From: Brachybacterium alimentarium
GTDB lineage: Bacteria > Actinomycetota > Actinomycetes > Actinomycetales > Dermabacteraceae
Reading direction: 5' to 3'
NCBI RefSeq assembly: GCF_002332425.1
Contig: NZ_NRGS01000016.1
Coordinates: 1 to 33,754 of the forward strand
Length of the DNA stretch: 33,754 nt
Each line of letters starts with the position of its first letter. Within the stretch, counting starts at the first letter, position 1. The notes under the pieces were generated by a model. That model did not search any database and was not told the DNA's origin. It saw only the letters and a list, made by a program, of their open reading frames with translations. The position numbers and the translations under genes were made by a program. This document shows positions 13,592 through 22,016 of this stretch, piece by piece.

Positions 13592-16422
13592 TGGCGGGGC
13601 GCGGCCTCTCCGGGGTCCTGATGCGCGGCTTCGGGATGAAGGACCACGATGCGACCGTCACCGGCGTCGAGCACCTGACCCCGAAGTTCGTCCGAGTGCG
13701 CATGACCTCACCGACGCTGTTCGACGAGGTGGAACCGGGACCCACCGCCTGGCTGCGGTTCTGGTTCCCCGACCCCGACGGCTCCGGGGCCCAGCACCAG
13801 CGCGGGTACACCCTGTCCGAGGCGGATCCGGCCACGGGCCGCTTCGCGATCGACGTCGTGCTCCATGAGCCGGAGGGGCCCGCCTCCCACTGGGCCCGGA
13901 ACGCCTCTCCCGGCGCGTCCCTCTCGGTCTCCTCCTCCGGTTCGATGGCGTTCGACGTCCCTGAGGAGCCGCCGCGGGGATACCTGGTCCTCGGCGACTC
14001 CGCCTCGATCCCCGCGATCAACGGGATCATCACGGCCGTCCCCGACGACATCCCGCTCGAGGTCTATCTCGAGGAGCACGATCCCGACGATCGCCTCATC
14101 CCCCTCGTCGGACACCCACGGCTGCGCGTCCAGTGGGTCCCGCGACGCGGCGAGGAGTCCTTCGCCGCAGCGCTCGAGGCACGTGACTGGTCGGACTGGA
14201 CGGTGTGGGGTGCCCCCGAGTCGGGATCGCTCAGGCATCTGCGGACCCGGCTGCGCGACGGATTCGGCTTCCCCAAGGGCGAGGTCCACGCCCGGGCGTA
14301 CTGGTACGAGGGCCGCGCCTTCGGGAAGCGACGTTCGGCCGCCGAGGCCGCTGCCACCGCTGATGGCCGAGAAGCCACGAGCACGTCGACGACCGGATCC
14401 CGGAGCACAGCGTCGGCAGAGGACCCGGCCAGCACGCCGGATCAGGTGAGGGAACCCGTCGGAACGGGCTCCACCACCGCCGGCTCGAGCGTGGCGCCGT
14501 CGGCCGGTCCAGCCCCCGGCGCCGAGCAGCCGTCGGCCGCACCCGCACCCGCCCCCGCACCCGCACCCGCACCGTCCATCCCACGGGGCTCATGGCGCTC
14601 CCAAGCCGGGGGGCGCCTCCTCGCTCCGCTGCGATCGGGGCTGATCCTCGCCGGCGTCGTCCAGGTCCTGGTCACCCTGCTCGAGCTGTCCCCCTTCGTG
14701 CTGCTGACCGAGCTGTCCCGGCGACTGCTCTCCGGCGCAGAGGCCGAGGACATGTGGCGCATCGGGGTCCTCGCCCTCGCCCTGATGGGAGCGGGGGTCC
14801 TGCTCGCCACCGCACTCATGGTCTGGGGGCATCTCGTGGACGCACGCTTCGAGCGTGACCTGCGACGGCGCCTGCTGGGCAAGATCGCGCGCCTGCCGCT
14901 GGGGTGGTTCGACCGCCGCACCTCGGGTCAGGTCACGCAGGTCGTGCAGGACGACACGCTCTCGCTGCACTACCTCGTCACCCACGCCGTGCCCGACGGC
15001 GTGAAGGCCGTGGTCGCTCCCGTCGCTGTCCTGACCTACCTGTTCGTGGTCGACTGGCGGCTCGCGCTGGTGCTGCTCCTGCCGGTGCTGGTCTACATCC
15101 TGACGATGTACCGGATGGTGCTGCAGTCGATCACCCGGATGGGGCAGGCGAGCCGCTGGGCCGAACGGATGACCAGCGAGGCGGGCGGCTATCTCGAGGG
15201 TCAGCCCGTCGTGCGCGTGTTCGGCGGTGCGGCGGCCTCGACATTCCGACGCCGTCTCGACGGCTACGTGCGATTCCTCGGGGACTGGCAGCGGCCCTTC
15301 ACCGGGCAGAAGACCCTCATGGATCTCGCGACACGGCCCTCGACGTTCCTGATGCTCATCGTCCTCGTCGGCACCGCACTGATCACCGCCGGCCAGATGG
15401 ACGCAGTCACCCTGGTGCCGTTCCTGCTCCTGGGCACCACCTTCGGCGCCCGGCTGCTGGGCATCGGCTTCGGCCTGTCCGGTCTCCGCGGAGGTCTTCA
15501 GGCCGCACGCCGGCTGCAGGTGACCCTCGACGAGCCCGAGCTCACGACCCACGAGGCCGACGACGACACCTCCGCAGAGGGCGCCGCTGTCCCGAGGGGC
15601 CGTGTCGAGATCGACCACGTCGACTTCTCCTACCGTCCGGGCCTCCCCGTGCTGGAAGACGTCTCGCTCACCCTCGAGCCGCGCACCGTGACCGCCCTCG
15701 TGGGGCCCTCCGGCTCGGGCAAGTCCACGCTGGCCGCGCTGCTGGCCCGATTCCACGACGTGACCGCCGGGGCCATCCGGCTCAGCGGACGCGATGTGCG
15801 GCAGCTCAGCACCGACGAGCTCTACTCCCAGGTCGGGTTCGTGTTCCAGCAGACCCAGCTGGTCCAGGGCACCGTGCGCGAGAACATCGCCCTCGCGGCG
15901 CCCGGAGCGAGCCAGGAGCAGGTCCGCGAGGCCGCCGCTGCGGCCCAGATCCATGATCGGATCCTCGCCCTGCCTCAGGGATATGACACCGAGCTGGGAC
16001 CCGACGCCGCCCTGTCCGGCGGCGAGAGGCAGCGGCTGAGCATCGCCCGTGCCCTGCTCGCCGACACTCCGGTGCTGGTCCTGGACGAGGCCACCGCCTT
16101 CGCCGATCCCGAATCGGAGTACCTCGTGCAGCGAGCGCTGAACCGCCTCACCGCGGGCCGCACCGTCCTGGTCATCGCCCACCGCCTGCACACCATCACC
16201 GAGGTGGACCGCATCGTGGTGCTCGACGAAGGCCGCGTCGTGGAGAACGGCACCCACACGGAGCTGCTCGCCGCCGATGGCCGCTACCGCCGCCTCTGGG
16301 ACGCCGACGGATCCCGGCCCGACACCTCCCCGCCCGTCGGGACCCGATCAGCCACCGCTCGATCAGGCACGGCCCGATCAGGCACCGCTCGACCCGCCGC
16401 CCTGAAAGGGGACCCGCGATGA
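13591..16422 (+). CDS. irtA: IrtA-like protein: siderophore-interacting reductase fused to an ABC half-transporter
   Basis: The protein has 943 residues. Positions 1-245 form a siderophore-interacting (SIP, FAD/NAD(P)H ferric reductase) domain, with [10 protein letters not shown] as the FAD motif near 71-80 and the C-terminal [14 protein letters not shown] linker of about 90 residues, low-complexity and rich in Ala, Pro, Ser and Thr, follows (ending in an AP repeat). Next come an exporter-type membrane domain (about 345-620) and an ATPase with Walker [10 protein letters not shown] (705-713), signature [10 protein letters not shown] near 808, and DEATAFAD in place of the more common DEATSALD. 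IrtA of mycobacteria has the same order and, with IrtB, imports ferric siderophore and reduces it at the inner face. The linker is longer than I expect for the family. The C-terminus ends in a RSGTA repeat. Confidence 0.88.
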   Translation: MAGRGLSGVLMRGFGMKDHDATVTGVEHLTPKFVRVRMTSPTLFDEVEPGPTAWLRFWFPDPDGSGAQHQRGYTLSEADPATGRFAIDVVLHEPEGPASHWARNASPGASLSVSSSGSMAFDVPEEPPRGYLVLGDSASIPAINGIITAVPDDIPLEVYLEEHDPDDRLIPLVGHPRLRVQWVPRRGEESFAAALEARDWSDWTVWGAPESGSLRHLRTRLRDGFGFPKGEVHARAYWYEGRAFGKRRSAAEAAATADGREATSTSTTGSRSTASAEDPASTPDQVREPVGTGSTTAGSSVAPSAGPAPGAEQPSAAPAPAPAPAPAPSIPRGSWRSQAGGRLLAPLRSGLILAGVVQVLVTLLELSPFVLLTELSRRLLSGAEAEDMWRIGVLALALMGAGVLLATALMVWGHLVDARFERDLRRRLLGKIARLPLGWFDRRTSGQVTQVVQDDTLSLHYLVTHAVPDGVKAVVAPVAVLTYLFVVDWRLALVLLLPVLVYILTMYRMVLQSITRMGQASRWAERMTSEAGGYLEGQPVVRVFGGAAASTFRRRLDGYVRFLGDWQRPFTGQKTLMDLATRPSTFLMLIVLVGTALITAGQMDAVTLVPFLLLGTTFGARLLGIGFGLSGLRGGLQAARRLQVTLDEPELTTHEADDDTSAEGAAVPRGRVEIDHVDFSYRPGLPVLEDVSLTLEPRTVTALVGPSGSGKSTLAALLARFHDVTAGAIRLSGRDVRQLSTDELYSQVGFVFQQTQLVQGTVRENIALAAPGASQEQVREAAAAAQIHDRILALPQGYDTELGPDAALSGGERQRLSIARALLADTPVLVLDEATAFADPESEYLVQRALNRLTAGRTVLVIAHRLHTITEVDRIVVLDEGRVVENGTHTELLAADGRYRRLWDADGSRPDTSPPVGTRSATARSGTARSGTARPAALKGDPR
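14538..14573 (+). repeat. hexamer-type coding repeat, Ala-Pro linker
   Basis: GCACCC-like hexamers repeated about six times encode [12 protein letters not shown] in the linker between the reductase and membrane domains of the IrtA-like protein. The repeat is in frame. Confidence 0.85.
16345..16389 (+). repeat. 15-base coding repeat at the IrtA-like C-terminus
   Basis: Three 15-base units (CGATCAGSCACSGCY) encode [10 protein letters not shown] and RSGTA. They lie after the ATPase domain and 30 bases before the stop codon. Confidence 0.85.
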
Positions 16423-18164
16423 TCCGCACCGTGCTCGCGCTGCTGCCCGAGGGCAGCAGGCGCACCGTCACCGCCCACCTCGCCCTGACCGTGCTGAGCG
16501 TGATCGCCCGGGCCCTCTCCGCCGTGCTGCTGGTCCCGCTGCTCGGCGCGCTGTTCGGCCCGGACCCCGCCTCCGCCTGGCCCTGGGCGGGAGGCGTCGT
16601 GCTCGCGACCGTGATCGGCTGGGTCGTGGACCACCACATCGCGGGGATCGGCTTCGAGCTCGGCTTCGGAGTGCTCGATCACAGTCAGCACGACATCGCC
16701 GACCGCCTCACCCGCACCCGCCTGACCTGGTTCACCGCGGAGAACACCGCGCGGGCCCGGCAGGCGATCGGGGCGACCGGGCCGGACCTCGTAGGGCTCA
16801 TCGTCTATCTCGTGACGCCCCTGCTCAGCGCAGTGCTGCTCCCGATCGCGATCGCCCTGGCCCTGCTCACCGTCTCCTGGGAGCTGACCGTGGTCGCCCT
16901 CGCGGGGGTCCCGCTGATGCTCGGCGCCTACGTCCTCTCCGGGGCGCTCGGTCGGCGAGCGGATCGAGCCGCTGCGCAGGCGAACAGCGACCTGACCGAG
17001 CGGATCGTGGAGTTCGCGCGCACTCAGCACACGCTGCGAGCCGCCCGCCGGGTCGCCCCCGAGCGCAGCCATGTCGGGGCGGCGCTGGAGCGGCAGCACG
17101 GCGCGACATTGCGCATGCTCGGGATGCAGGTGCCCGGTCATCTCCTGTTCGGCGTCGCCGGTCAGCTCGCGTTGCTGATGCTGGCCGGCACCACCGTCGT
17201 CCTGGCCGTCGACGGGACTCTCAGTGCCCCGGAGGCTGTCGCCCTGATCGTCGTCGGCGTGCGCTACCTCGAACCCATCACGATGCTGGGCGAGCTCTCC
17301 GCTGGGGTGGAAGCCTCCACCGGGGTGCTGCGATGCCTCCGGGACGTGCTCGCCTCTCCCACGGATCCGCTCGGGCCCGTGCACCTCGAGCCCACCGCTC
17401 CCCCACGGCTCACGCTGCGGAACGCGACCTTCCGGTACGGACCGGACGGCCCTCCGGTGGTGCAGAACCTCGACCTGGACTTCGCCCCGGGGACGACCAC
17501 GGCGATCGTGGGCCCCTCGGGCTCGGGCAAGAGCACCGTCCTCGCGCTCCTCGCCGGTCTCCACCATCCGGTGCAGGGCAGCGTCCTGGTGGACGGGGTC
17601 GACGCCGAGACCCTCGATGGCGAGTCCCGTCAGCGTCTGACCAGCATGGTCTTCCAGCACCCCTACCTGTTCGACGGCAGTCTCGAGGAGAACATCCTGG
17701 TGGGCGATCCGGACGCGCCCGACGCACGACTGCACGCCGCCGCCTCGATGGCGCGGGTCGACGAGTTCGCGGCTCAGCTGCCCGACGGCTGGAGAGCAGC
17801 CGTCGGCGAGGGCGGTGCGATGCTCTCCGGCGGGCAGCGCCAGCGCGTCTCGATCGCTCGAGCCCTGCTCAAACCTGCCCCGGTGCTGCTGGTCGACGAG
17901 GCCACGAGCGCCCTGGACACCGAGAACGAGGCCGCGATCACCGCCGCTCTCGCCGAGGACCCCCGGGCTCGCACGCGGGTGATCGTCGCGCACCGGCTGG
18001 CCAGCATCCGCGCCGCCGACAGGGTCGTCTTCCTCGAGAACGGCCAGGTCGTCGAGGACGGCGGCGTGGAGCAGCTGCTCGAGGCCGGCGGCCGCTTCTC
18101 CGAGTTCTGGTCGCAGCAGGACGCCTCGACAGGGTGGCGGCTGCGCGCGGTGGAGGCCGTCTGA
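16419..18164 (+). CDS. irtB: IrtB-like ABC half-transporter for ferric siderophore import
   Basis: The protein has 581 residues: an exporter-type membrane domain with six helices (about 15-300), then an ATPase. The ATPase shows Walker [10 protein letters not shown] near 366, signature [10 protein letters not shown] near 470 and a standard DEATSALD. It lacks a reductase domain, as IrtB does. Its ATG overlaps the end of the IrtA-like gene (ATGA), with AAAGGGG just upstream, which fits assembly of a 1:1 heterodimer. No siderophore-binding lipoprotein is encoded beside it, in line with importers of this exporter fold. It is the last gene of the iron-box operon. Confidence 0.88.
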   Translation: MIRTVLALLPEGSRRTVTAHLALTVLSVIARALSAVLLVPLLGALFGPDPASAWPWAGGVVLATVIGWVVDHHIAGIGFELGFGVLDHSQHDIADRLTRTRLTWFTAENTARARQAIGATGPDLVGLIVYLVTPLLSAVLLPIAIALALLTVSWELTVVALAGVPLMLGAYVLSGALGRRADRAAAQANSDLTERIVEFARTQHTLRAARRVAPERSHVGAALERQHGATLRMLGMQVPGHLLFGVAGQLALLMLAGTTVVLAVDGTLSAPEAVALIVVGVRYLEPITMLGELSAGVEASTGVLRCLRDVLASPTDPLGPVHLEPTAPPRLTLRNATFRYGPDGPPVVQNLDLDFAPGTTTAIVGPSGSGKSTVLALLAGLHHPVQGSVLVDGVDAETLDGESRQRLTSMVFQHPYLFDGSLEENILVGDPDAPDARLHAAASMARVDEFAAQLPDGWRAAVGEGGAMLSGGQRQRVSIARALLKPAPVLLVDEATSALDTENEAAITAALAEDPRARTRVIVAHRLASIRAADRVVFLENGQVVEDGGVEQLLEAGGRFSEFWSQQDASTGWRLRAVEAV

Positions 18165-18171
18165 CCAGCGG

Positions 18172-18185
18172 GGCGGAGGCCCGCC
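18172..18185. terminator. short hairpin between convergent genes
   Basis: GGCGG-AGGC-CCGCC forms a small stem in the 26 bases between the irtB stop and the fucosidase stop on the other strand. The position is right for a bidirectional terminator, but the stem has only five pairs and no T-run. Confidence 0.35.
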
Positions 18186-18190
18186 GGCCC

Positions 18191-19552
18191 TCACCGCAGG
18201 GGCAGCCCCACGTCCACGACGGCGTCTCCACCGGTCGGGGTGAGCACCACGCGCCCTGCCTCGAGGCGCGCACCGTCGGCACCCGCCGGGATCTCGGCCA
18301 GATCGCGCAGCGCCCTGGAGACCTCCTCGCTCAGGGTCACCGGCCCGGCCGCTGGATCCAGCAGCAGCGCATGGAGCACCTCCCCGCCGTCGGCCGACGC
18401 GCCGAGCGTGAAGCGCACGCCCGGTGGCGGCGTCCGCACCGCCTCGTGGCACCACGGCCGCGTCCCGTAGACCGCCGTGCCGTGCCGTGCCAGCCATTCC
18501 CCCAGCTCCTCGAGCGCGCGGGCCTGCAGCTCGGGGATGCTGCCGTCGGCCCGGGGGCCGACGTTGATCAGCAGGTTCCCGTTCTTGGAGACCACGTCGA
18601 CCAGCAGCCGGATCAGAGCGGTGCCGTCGAGCGCGTGGTCGGTCGACTCATCGGCGTTGCAGCCGAAGGAGAGGCCCAGGCCGCGAGTGGATTCGAAGAC
18701 CTCGTCCTGCACGGTCCCGATGTCCTGGTACTCGCGGGTGAGCACGCCGTGCGCGGGCACGCCCCAGCGGTCGTTGACCAGGCCGTCCGGAACGGCGTCG
18801 AGGTAGCCGCGGAAGAGCTCCTGCAGGGAGTCCGGGCCGGAGTACTTGCCCGCGTCGGGCCAGTCGATGTCGTTCCACAGCACGTCCGGGGCGAAGCGGC
18901 TGATCAGCTCGCGCAGCTGGGACGCGGCGAAGCCGGCGAAGGCCTCGTCATTGCGCCGCAGCGCGAACAGCTCGTCGTTCGAGGTCAGAGGCGGGAACTC
19001 GCTCGCGTGCCAGTCGTGGGCGCCCGAGTAGTAGAGACCCAGCCGCAGCCCGGCCTCGCGCACCGCGGCGGAGAACTGGGCGATCAGGTCGCGTCCCGGC
19101 CCGCGACGCGCGGCGGTGAAGGGCGTGGTGGCGCTGTCCCACAGGCAGAAGCCGTCGTGGTGCTTGGTCGTCGGCACCACGTACCGGGCACCGGCGCGGC
19201 GCGCGAGATCCACGATCCCGGGGACCGCGTCGACCGCCGGGTCCCAGTCGTCGGCGAAATCCTCGTACGAGTGCCCGACGCCGTAGAGCCTCTCGTGGCG
19301 CTCCCGCGTGGGGCTCCCCTCGATGCGCACCGTGTTCGCGTACCACTCGGCGTACTGATGGCGGGCGTAGGCGTTCTCGGCCGTGACGTCGTGGCGGTCC
19401 AGCACGTCGGCCCAGGCGGGCACGGAGTACAGGCCCCAGTGCACGAAGACCCCGAGCTTCGCGTCGCGGTACCAGTCGGGCACGGACAGCCGCGGGTACG
19501 CCGTCGCAGGTGCGGCGTCCTCGGGTCCGTGGCGGTCATCGAAGCTGATCAT
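18191..19552 (-). CDS. cytosolic GH29 alpha-L-fucosidase
   Basis: The protein has 453 residues and no signal peptide. The GH29 landmarks are in order: KLGVFVHWGLYSVPAW at 32-47, TKHHDGFCLWDS at 129-140, LGLYYSG near 171-177, and VLWNDIDWPD near 224-233. Asp228 sits at the usual nucleophile position. It then has LLINVGPRADGSIPE. The family removes terminal alpha-L-fucose from glycans with retention. ATG 19552 overlaps the sulfatase stop by one base, with GGAGAG upstream. It is the last gene of the operon. With a sulfatase before it and an importer at the head of the operon, the natural substrate is probably a sulfated fucosyl oligosaccharide or glycoconjugate brought into the cell. Linkage specificity cannot be read from the sequence. 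Confidence 0.92.
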   Translation of the reverse strand: MISFDDRHGPEDAAPATAYPRLSVPDWYRDAKLGVFVHWGLYSVPAWADVLDRHDVTAENAYARHQYAEWYANTVRIEGSPTRERHERLYGVGHSYEDFADDWDPAVDAVPGIVDLARRAGARYVVPTTKHHDGFCLWDSATTPFTAARRGPGRDLIAQFSAAVREAGLRLGLYYSGAHDWHASEFPPLTSNDELFALRRNDEAFAGFAASQLRELISRFAPDVLWNDIDWPDAGKYSGPDSLQELFRGYLDAVPDGLVNDRWGVPAHGVLTREYQDIGTVQDEVFESTRGLGLSFGCNADESTDHALDGTALIRLLVDVVSKNGNLLINVGPRADGSIPELQARALEELGEWLARHGTAVYGTRPWCHEAVRTPPPGVRFTLGASADGGEVLHALLLDPAAGPVTLSEEVSRALRDLAEIPAGADGARLEAGRVVLTPTGGDAVVDVGLPLR

Positions 19553-21024
19553 CAGTACTCTCCATATCCCGTGTCATCGATGAATCGAGCGACCATCTCT
19601 CGGCGTCCGGCCGCCGAAGCCTCCCAGATGTCAGTGGTCTGCTGAGGGTCCGATGCGCGATCGAAGAACTGCCCTTCGTCGCTGTCCATGCGCGTCGGGA
19701 CGCCGACGGGCTCGCTGAACCCTCCGGAGCCGGTCGAGAACACGGCCGTCTGCGCCTCGCGCATGAGCACCAGCGAGCCGTCGAAGGCGGTGGTCCCGAC
19801 CACTCTCGACGAGGAGCCCGAGGCGTGCAGCAGATCGCCCGCTCCGTCGAGGGCGAGCGAGGCCGAGGGCAACCCGCCGGGCCTCCCCGCCGGGTCGCCA
19901 TGCACCCTGCCGGCCACGTGCTCCAGCAGGCTGGGGAACAGATCCAGCAGGCTCACCAGGCGGGCGTCAGTGCCTGGGGCCAGGCCATCGCCGGCCACGA
20001 TCAGCGGCACGCGATGCCCGCCGTCATATACATCAGCCTTCTGCCCGCGCAGCTCACCGTTGGGCAGGTGGTCCTCGAGCGAGCCGTCTTCGGGATAGCA
20101 GGTCGGGGCCCCGTTGTCCGAGGCGAAGATGATGAGCCGCGGGCGGGAGGAATGCTCCAGCGCCGCCTCGACTCGCCCGACGATGTCATCCACCAGGAGG
20201 ATCGAGTCCGCCCGTGGCCCGATCCCGGACCGTCCGCAGAACTCCTCGGGAGGAACGCAGGGACGGTGAGGACCAGCCGTCGCCAGGTACAGGAATCGGG
20301 GCGGATCCTCTGCTCGGTCCGGTGCGGTGCGGCGCAGCCACTCGACGGCTTCCTCGGCGAAGCGGAGGTCGACCTCGTCGTCGCGCCATCCGGGTGCGGC
20401 AGGTCCGGGGCGCTGCGAGGTCACCAGCGGCTGCTTCGTCTCGGTGGGGAGGCTCTCCACGCGGTCGCCCGCCAGATAGCAGTAAGGCGGCATGTCCAAG
20501 GACCCCGAGATCCCGACGAAGTGGTCGAAGCCCCGGTCCAGCGGTCCGTTCTCGAACGGGCGCGTGTAGTCGACGTCCCAGCCGTCGGCTTCCATCGCCG
20601 GCTGGAAACCACGCTCAGGATCGATGTGTCGTCGGCCGCCGTCCGCCAGGGCCCAATCGAGCCCGAGATGCCACTTCCCGATCGCCGCGGTCCGGTAGCC
20701 GATCTCGCGCAGAGCATGCGCGATGGTCGGGACATCCTCGGCGATCAGAGCTCCGTCGGTCCCCCCGAGGACGGCCGACTGCAAGGGGCTGCGCCACGGA
20801 TACCGCCCGGTGAGCAGCGCGTACCGGCTCGGGGTGCACACAGCCGACGCGGCGTGCGCGTCAGTGAACCGGCGGCCCGATGCGGCGAGCGCGTCGAGCA
20901 CCGGGGTGGTGAAGGCTCTCGCGCCGTAGCAGGAGAGGTCGCCATGGCCTAGATCATCTGCGAAGACGACGACGATGTCCGGCAGAGCGTCGCCCTCGCG
21001 CGCGGTGAGTCCAGGGAGCGTCAT
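19552..21024 (-). CDS. cytosolic type I (formylglycine-dependent) sulfatase
   Basis: The protein has 490 residues. Metal ligands appear as FADDLGHGD (Asp23, Asp24). The sulfatase signature CTPSRYALLTGR begins at Cys63, the residue that must be oxidised to formylglycine. GKWHLG and SDNGAP complete the family S1 (alkaline-phosphatase fold) pattern. There is no signal peptide, so the enzyme acts in the cytoplasm, unlike most polysaccharide sulfatases. A formylglycine-generating enzyme is not encoded in the window and would have to be supplied from elsewhere. It overlaps both neighbours (ATGA with the ROK kinase, TGATG with the fucosidase), so it is made together with them. It most likely removes sulfate esters from the imported fucosylated sugar before or after fucosidase action. 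Confidence 0.93.
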   Translation of the reverse strand: MTLPGLTAREGDALPDIVVVFADDLGHGDLSCYGARAFTTPVLDALAASGRRFTDAHAASAVCTPSRYALLTGRYPWRSPLQSAVLGGTDGALIAEDVPTIAHALREIGYRTAAIGKWHLGLDWALADGGRRHIDPERGFQPAMEADGWDVDYTRPFENGPLDRGFDHFVGISGSLDMPPYCYLAGDRVESLPTETKQPLVTSQRPGPAAPGWRDDEVDLRFAEEAVEWLRRTAPDRAEDPPRFLYLATAGPHRPCVPPEEFCGRSGIGPRADSILLVDDIVGRVEAALEHSSRPRLIIFASDNGAPTCYPEDGSLEDHLPNGELRGQKADVYDGGHRVPLIVAGDGLAPGTDARLVSLLDLFPSLLEHVAGRVHGDPAGRPGGLPSASLALDGAGDLLHASGSSSRVVGTTAFDGSLVLMREAQTAVFSTGSGGFSEPVGVPTRMDSDEGQFFDRASDPQQTTDIWEASAAGRREMVARFIDDTGYGEY

Positions 21025-22016
21025 CGAGCTCCTTCAGCGTGCGGTGATCGCCCCCAGGCGGAGACGTCCTGTGCGGACCAGGTGGCCGCATGCTTCTCGC
21101 AGCCCGCGCTCTGCATTCCCAGCAGGACCGCTCCGGCCCTGCCGGACATGGCGTGCAGCGGACTCACCACCAAGGGCGGCACAGACTTCCAGCCGGCTTC
21201 CGCCGAGAGCCGCTCTCCCAGCTGCTGGGTCAGTGCGACTCCGGCTCGGGAGACGCCTCCGACCAGGCTGATCACTGCGGGATCGATCGTCATGATCAGG
21301 GTGCAGAGGCCCGCGGCCAGCGCGTCGATCCCCTCGTCCCAGACGACGCGTGCGTCGTGGTCGTGGCCCCTCGCTGCGACGAGCTCCGCGACGGAGTCGA
21401 CGTCGGTACGGCCGCTCCGGGCCGCATAGCGCCGCAGCAGTCCGGCGCCCGAGGCATAGGCGTCCAGACATCCGCGCCGGCCACACGCGCAGAGGTCACC
21501 GCCCGCGACCACCATCGCGTGCCCGACTTCTCCCGCACTTCCGGTGGCACCGGAGAGGACGGCCCCGTCCGCCACCAGGCACGCGGCGATGCCGGTCCCG
21601 ATCGACAGCACCGCGTAATCGCGCGCGTCCCGGGCGGCGCCGAACGTTCCCTCCGCGATCCCCGCCCACCGGACGTCATGCCCCACCGTGAGAGGCACCT
21701 CGGCGATCTCGGGGATCCGACGGAGGGCCGCGGCGAGCGGCACCTCCCGCCACCCCAGGTTCGACGCGAAGTGCACCACACCGGAGGCCTCCTCGACGTG
21801 CCCAGGGCTGAGCACACCGATCCCTTGGAGCTGCACCCCGTGCGTCGCGGCCATGCCCGCGCACTCCACGAGGAGCGAGGCGAGGGTGTCCAGAGCGGCG
21901 TCGCCGTGCCCCGTCGGGCGACGACGCGCCTCCAGGGACACCCCGTCGCAGGTCACCAGGTCCGCGGTGACCGAGGTCCCTCCGATATCGACGCCGAGGA
22001 CCGCTCCCGGCCTCAT
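21021..22016 (-). CDS. ROK-family sugar kinase
   Basis: The protein has 331 residues and no helix-turn-helix, so it is a kinase type rather than a repressor. The ATP motif DIGGTS lies at 10-15, the likely catalytic Asp114 is in VGHDVRWAG, and the second phosphate motif is SIGTGI near 138-143. The ROK zinc site is complete (His166, Cys176, Cys178, Cys183), reading CACGRRGCLD; the usual final Glu is Asp here. ROK kinases phosphorylate glucose, fructose, N-acetylmannosamine or N-acetylglucosamine. N-acetylglucosamine or glucose released from the imported glycan is a reasonable guess, since fucose itself is not a typical ROK substrate. Its ATG overlaps the stop of the ATPase gene. Confidence 0.9.
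   Translation of the reverse strand: MRPGAVLGVDIGGTSVTADLVTCDGVSLEARRRPTGHGDAALDTLASLLVECAGMAATHGVQLQGIGVLSPGHVEEASGVVHFASNLGWREVPLAAALRRIPEIAEVPLTVGHDVRWAGIAEGTFGAARDARDYAVLSIGTGIAACLVADGAVLSGATGSAGEVGHAMVVAGGDLCACGRRGCLDAYASGAGLLRRYAARSGRTDVDSVAELVAARGHDHDARVVWDEGIDALAAGLCTLIMTIDPAVISLVGGVSRAGVALTQQLGERLSAEAGWKSVPPLVVSPLHAMSGRAGAVLLGMQSAGCEKHAATWSAQDVSAWGRSPHAEGAR

Noticed and set aside
14590..16257. Minus-strand open frame opposite the IrtA-like gene
   Set aside because: Antisense shadow rich in His, Gln and Gly; the plus strand carries intact ABC motifs.
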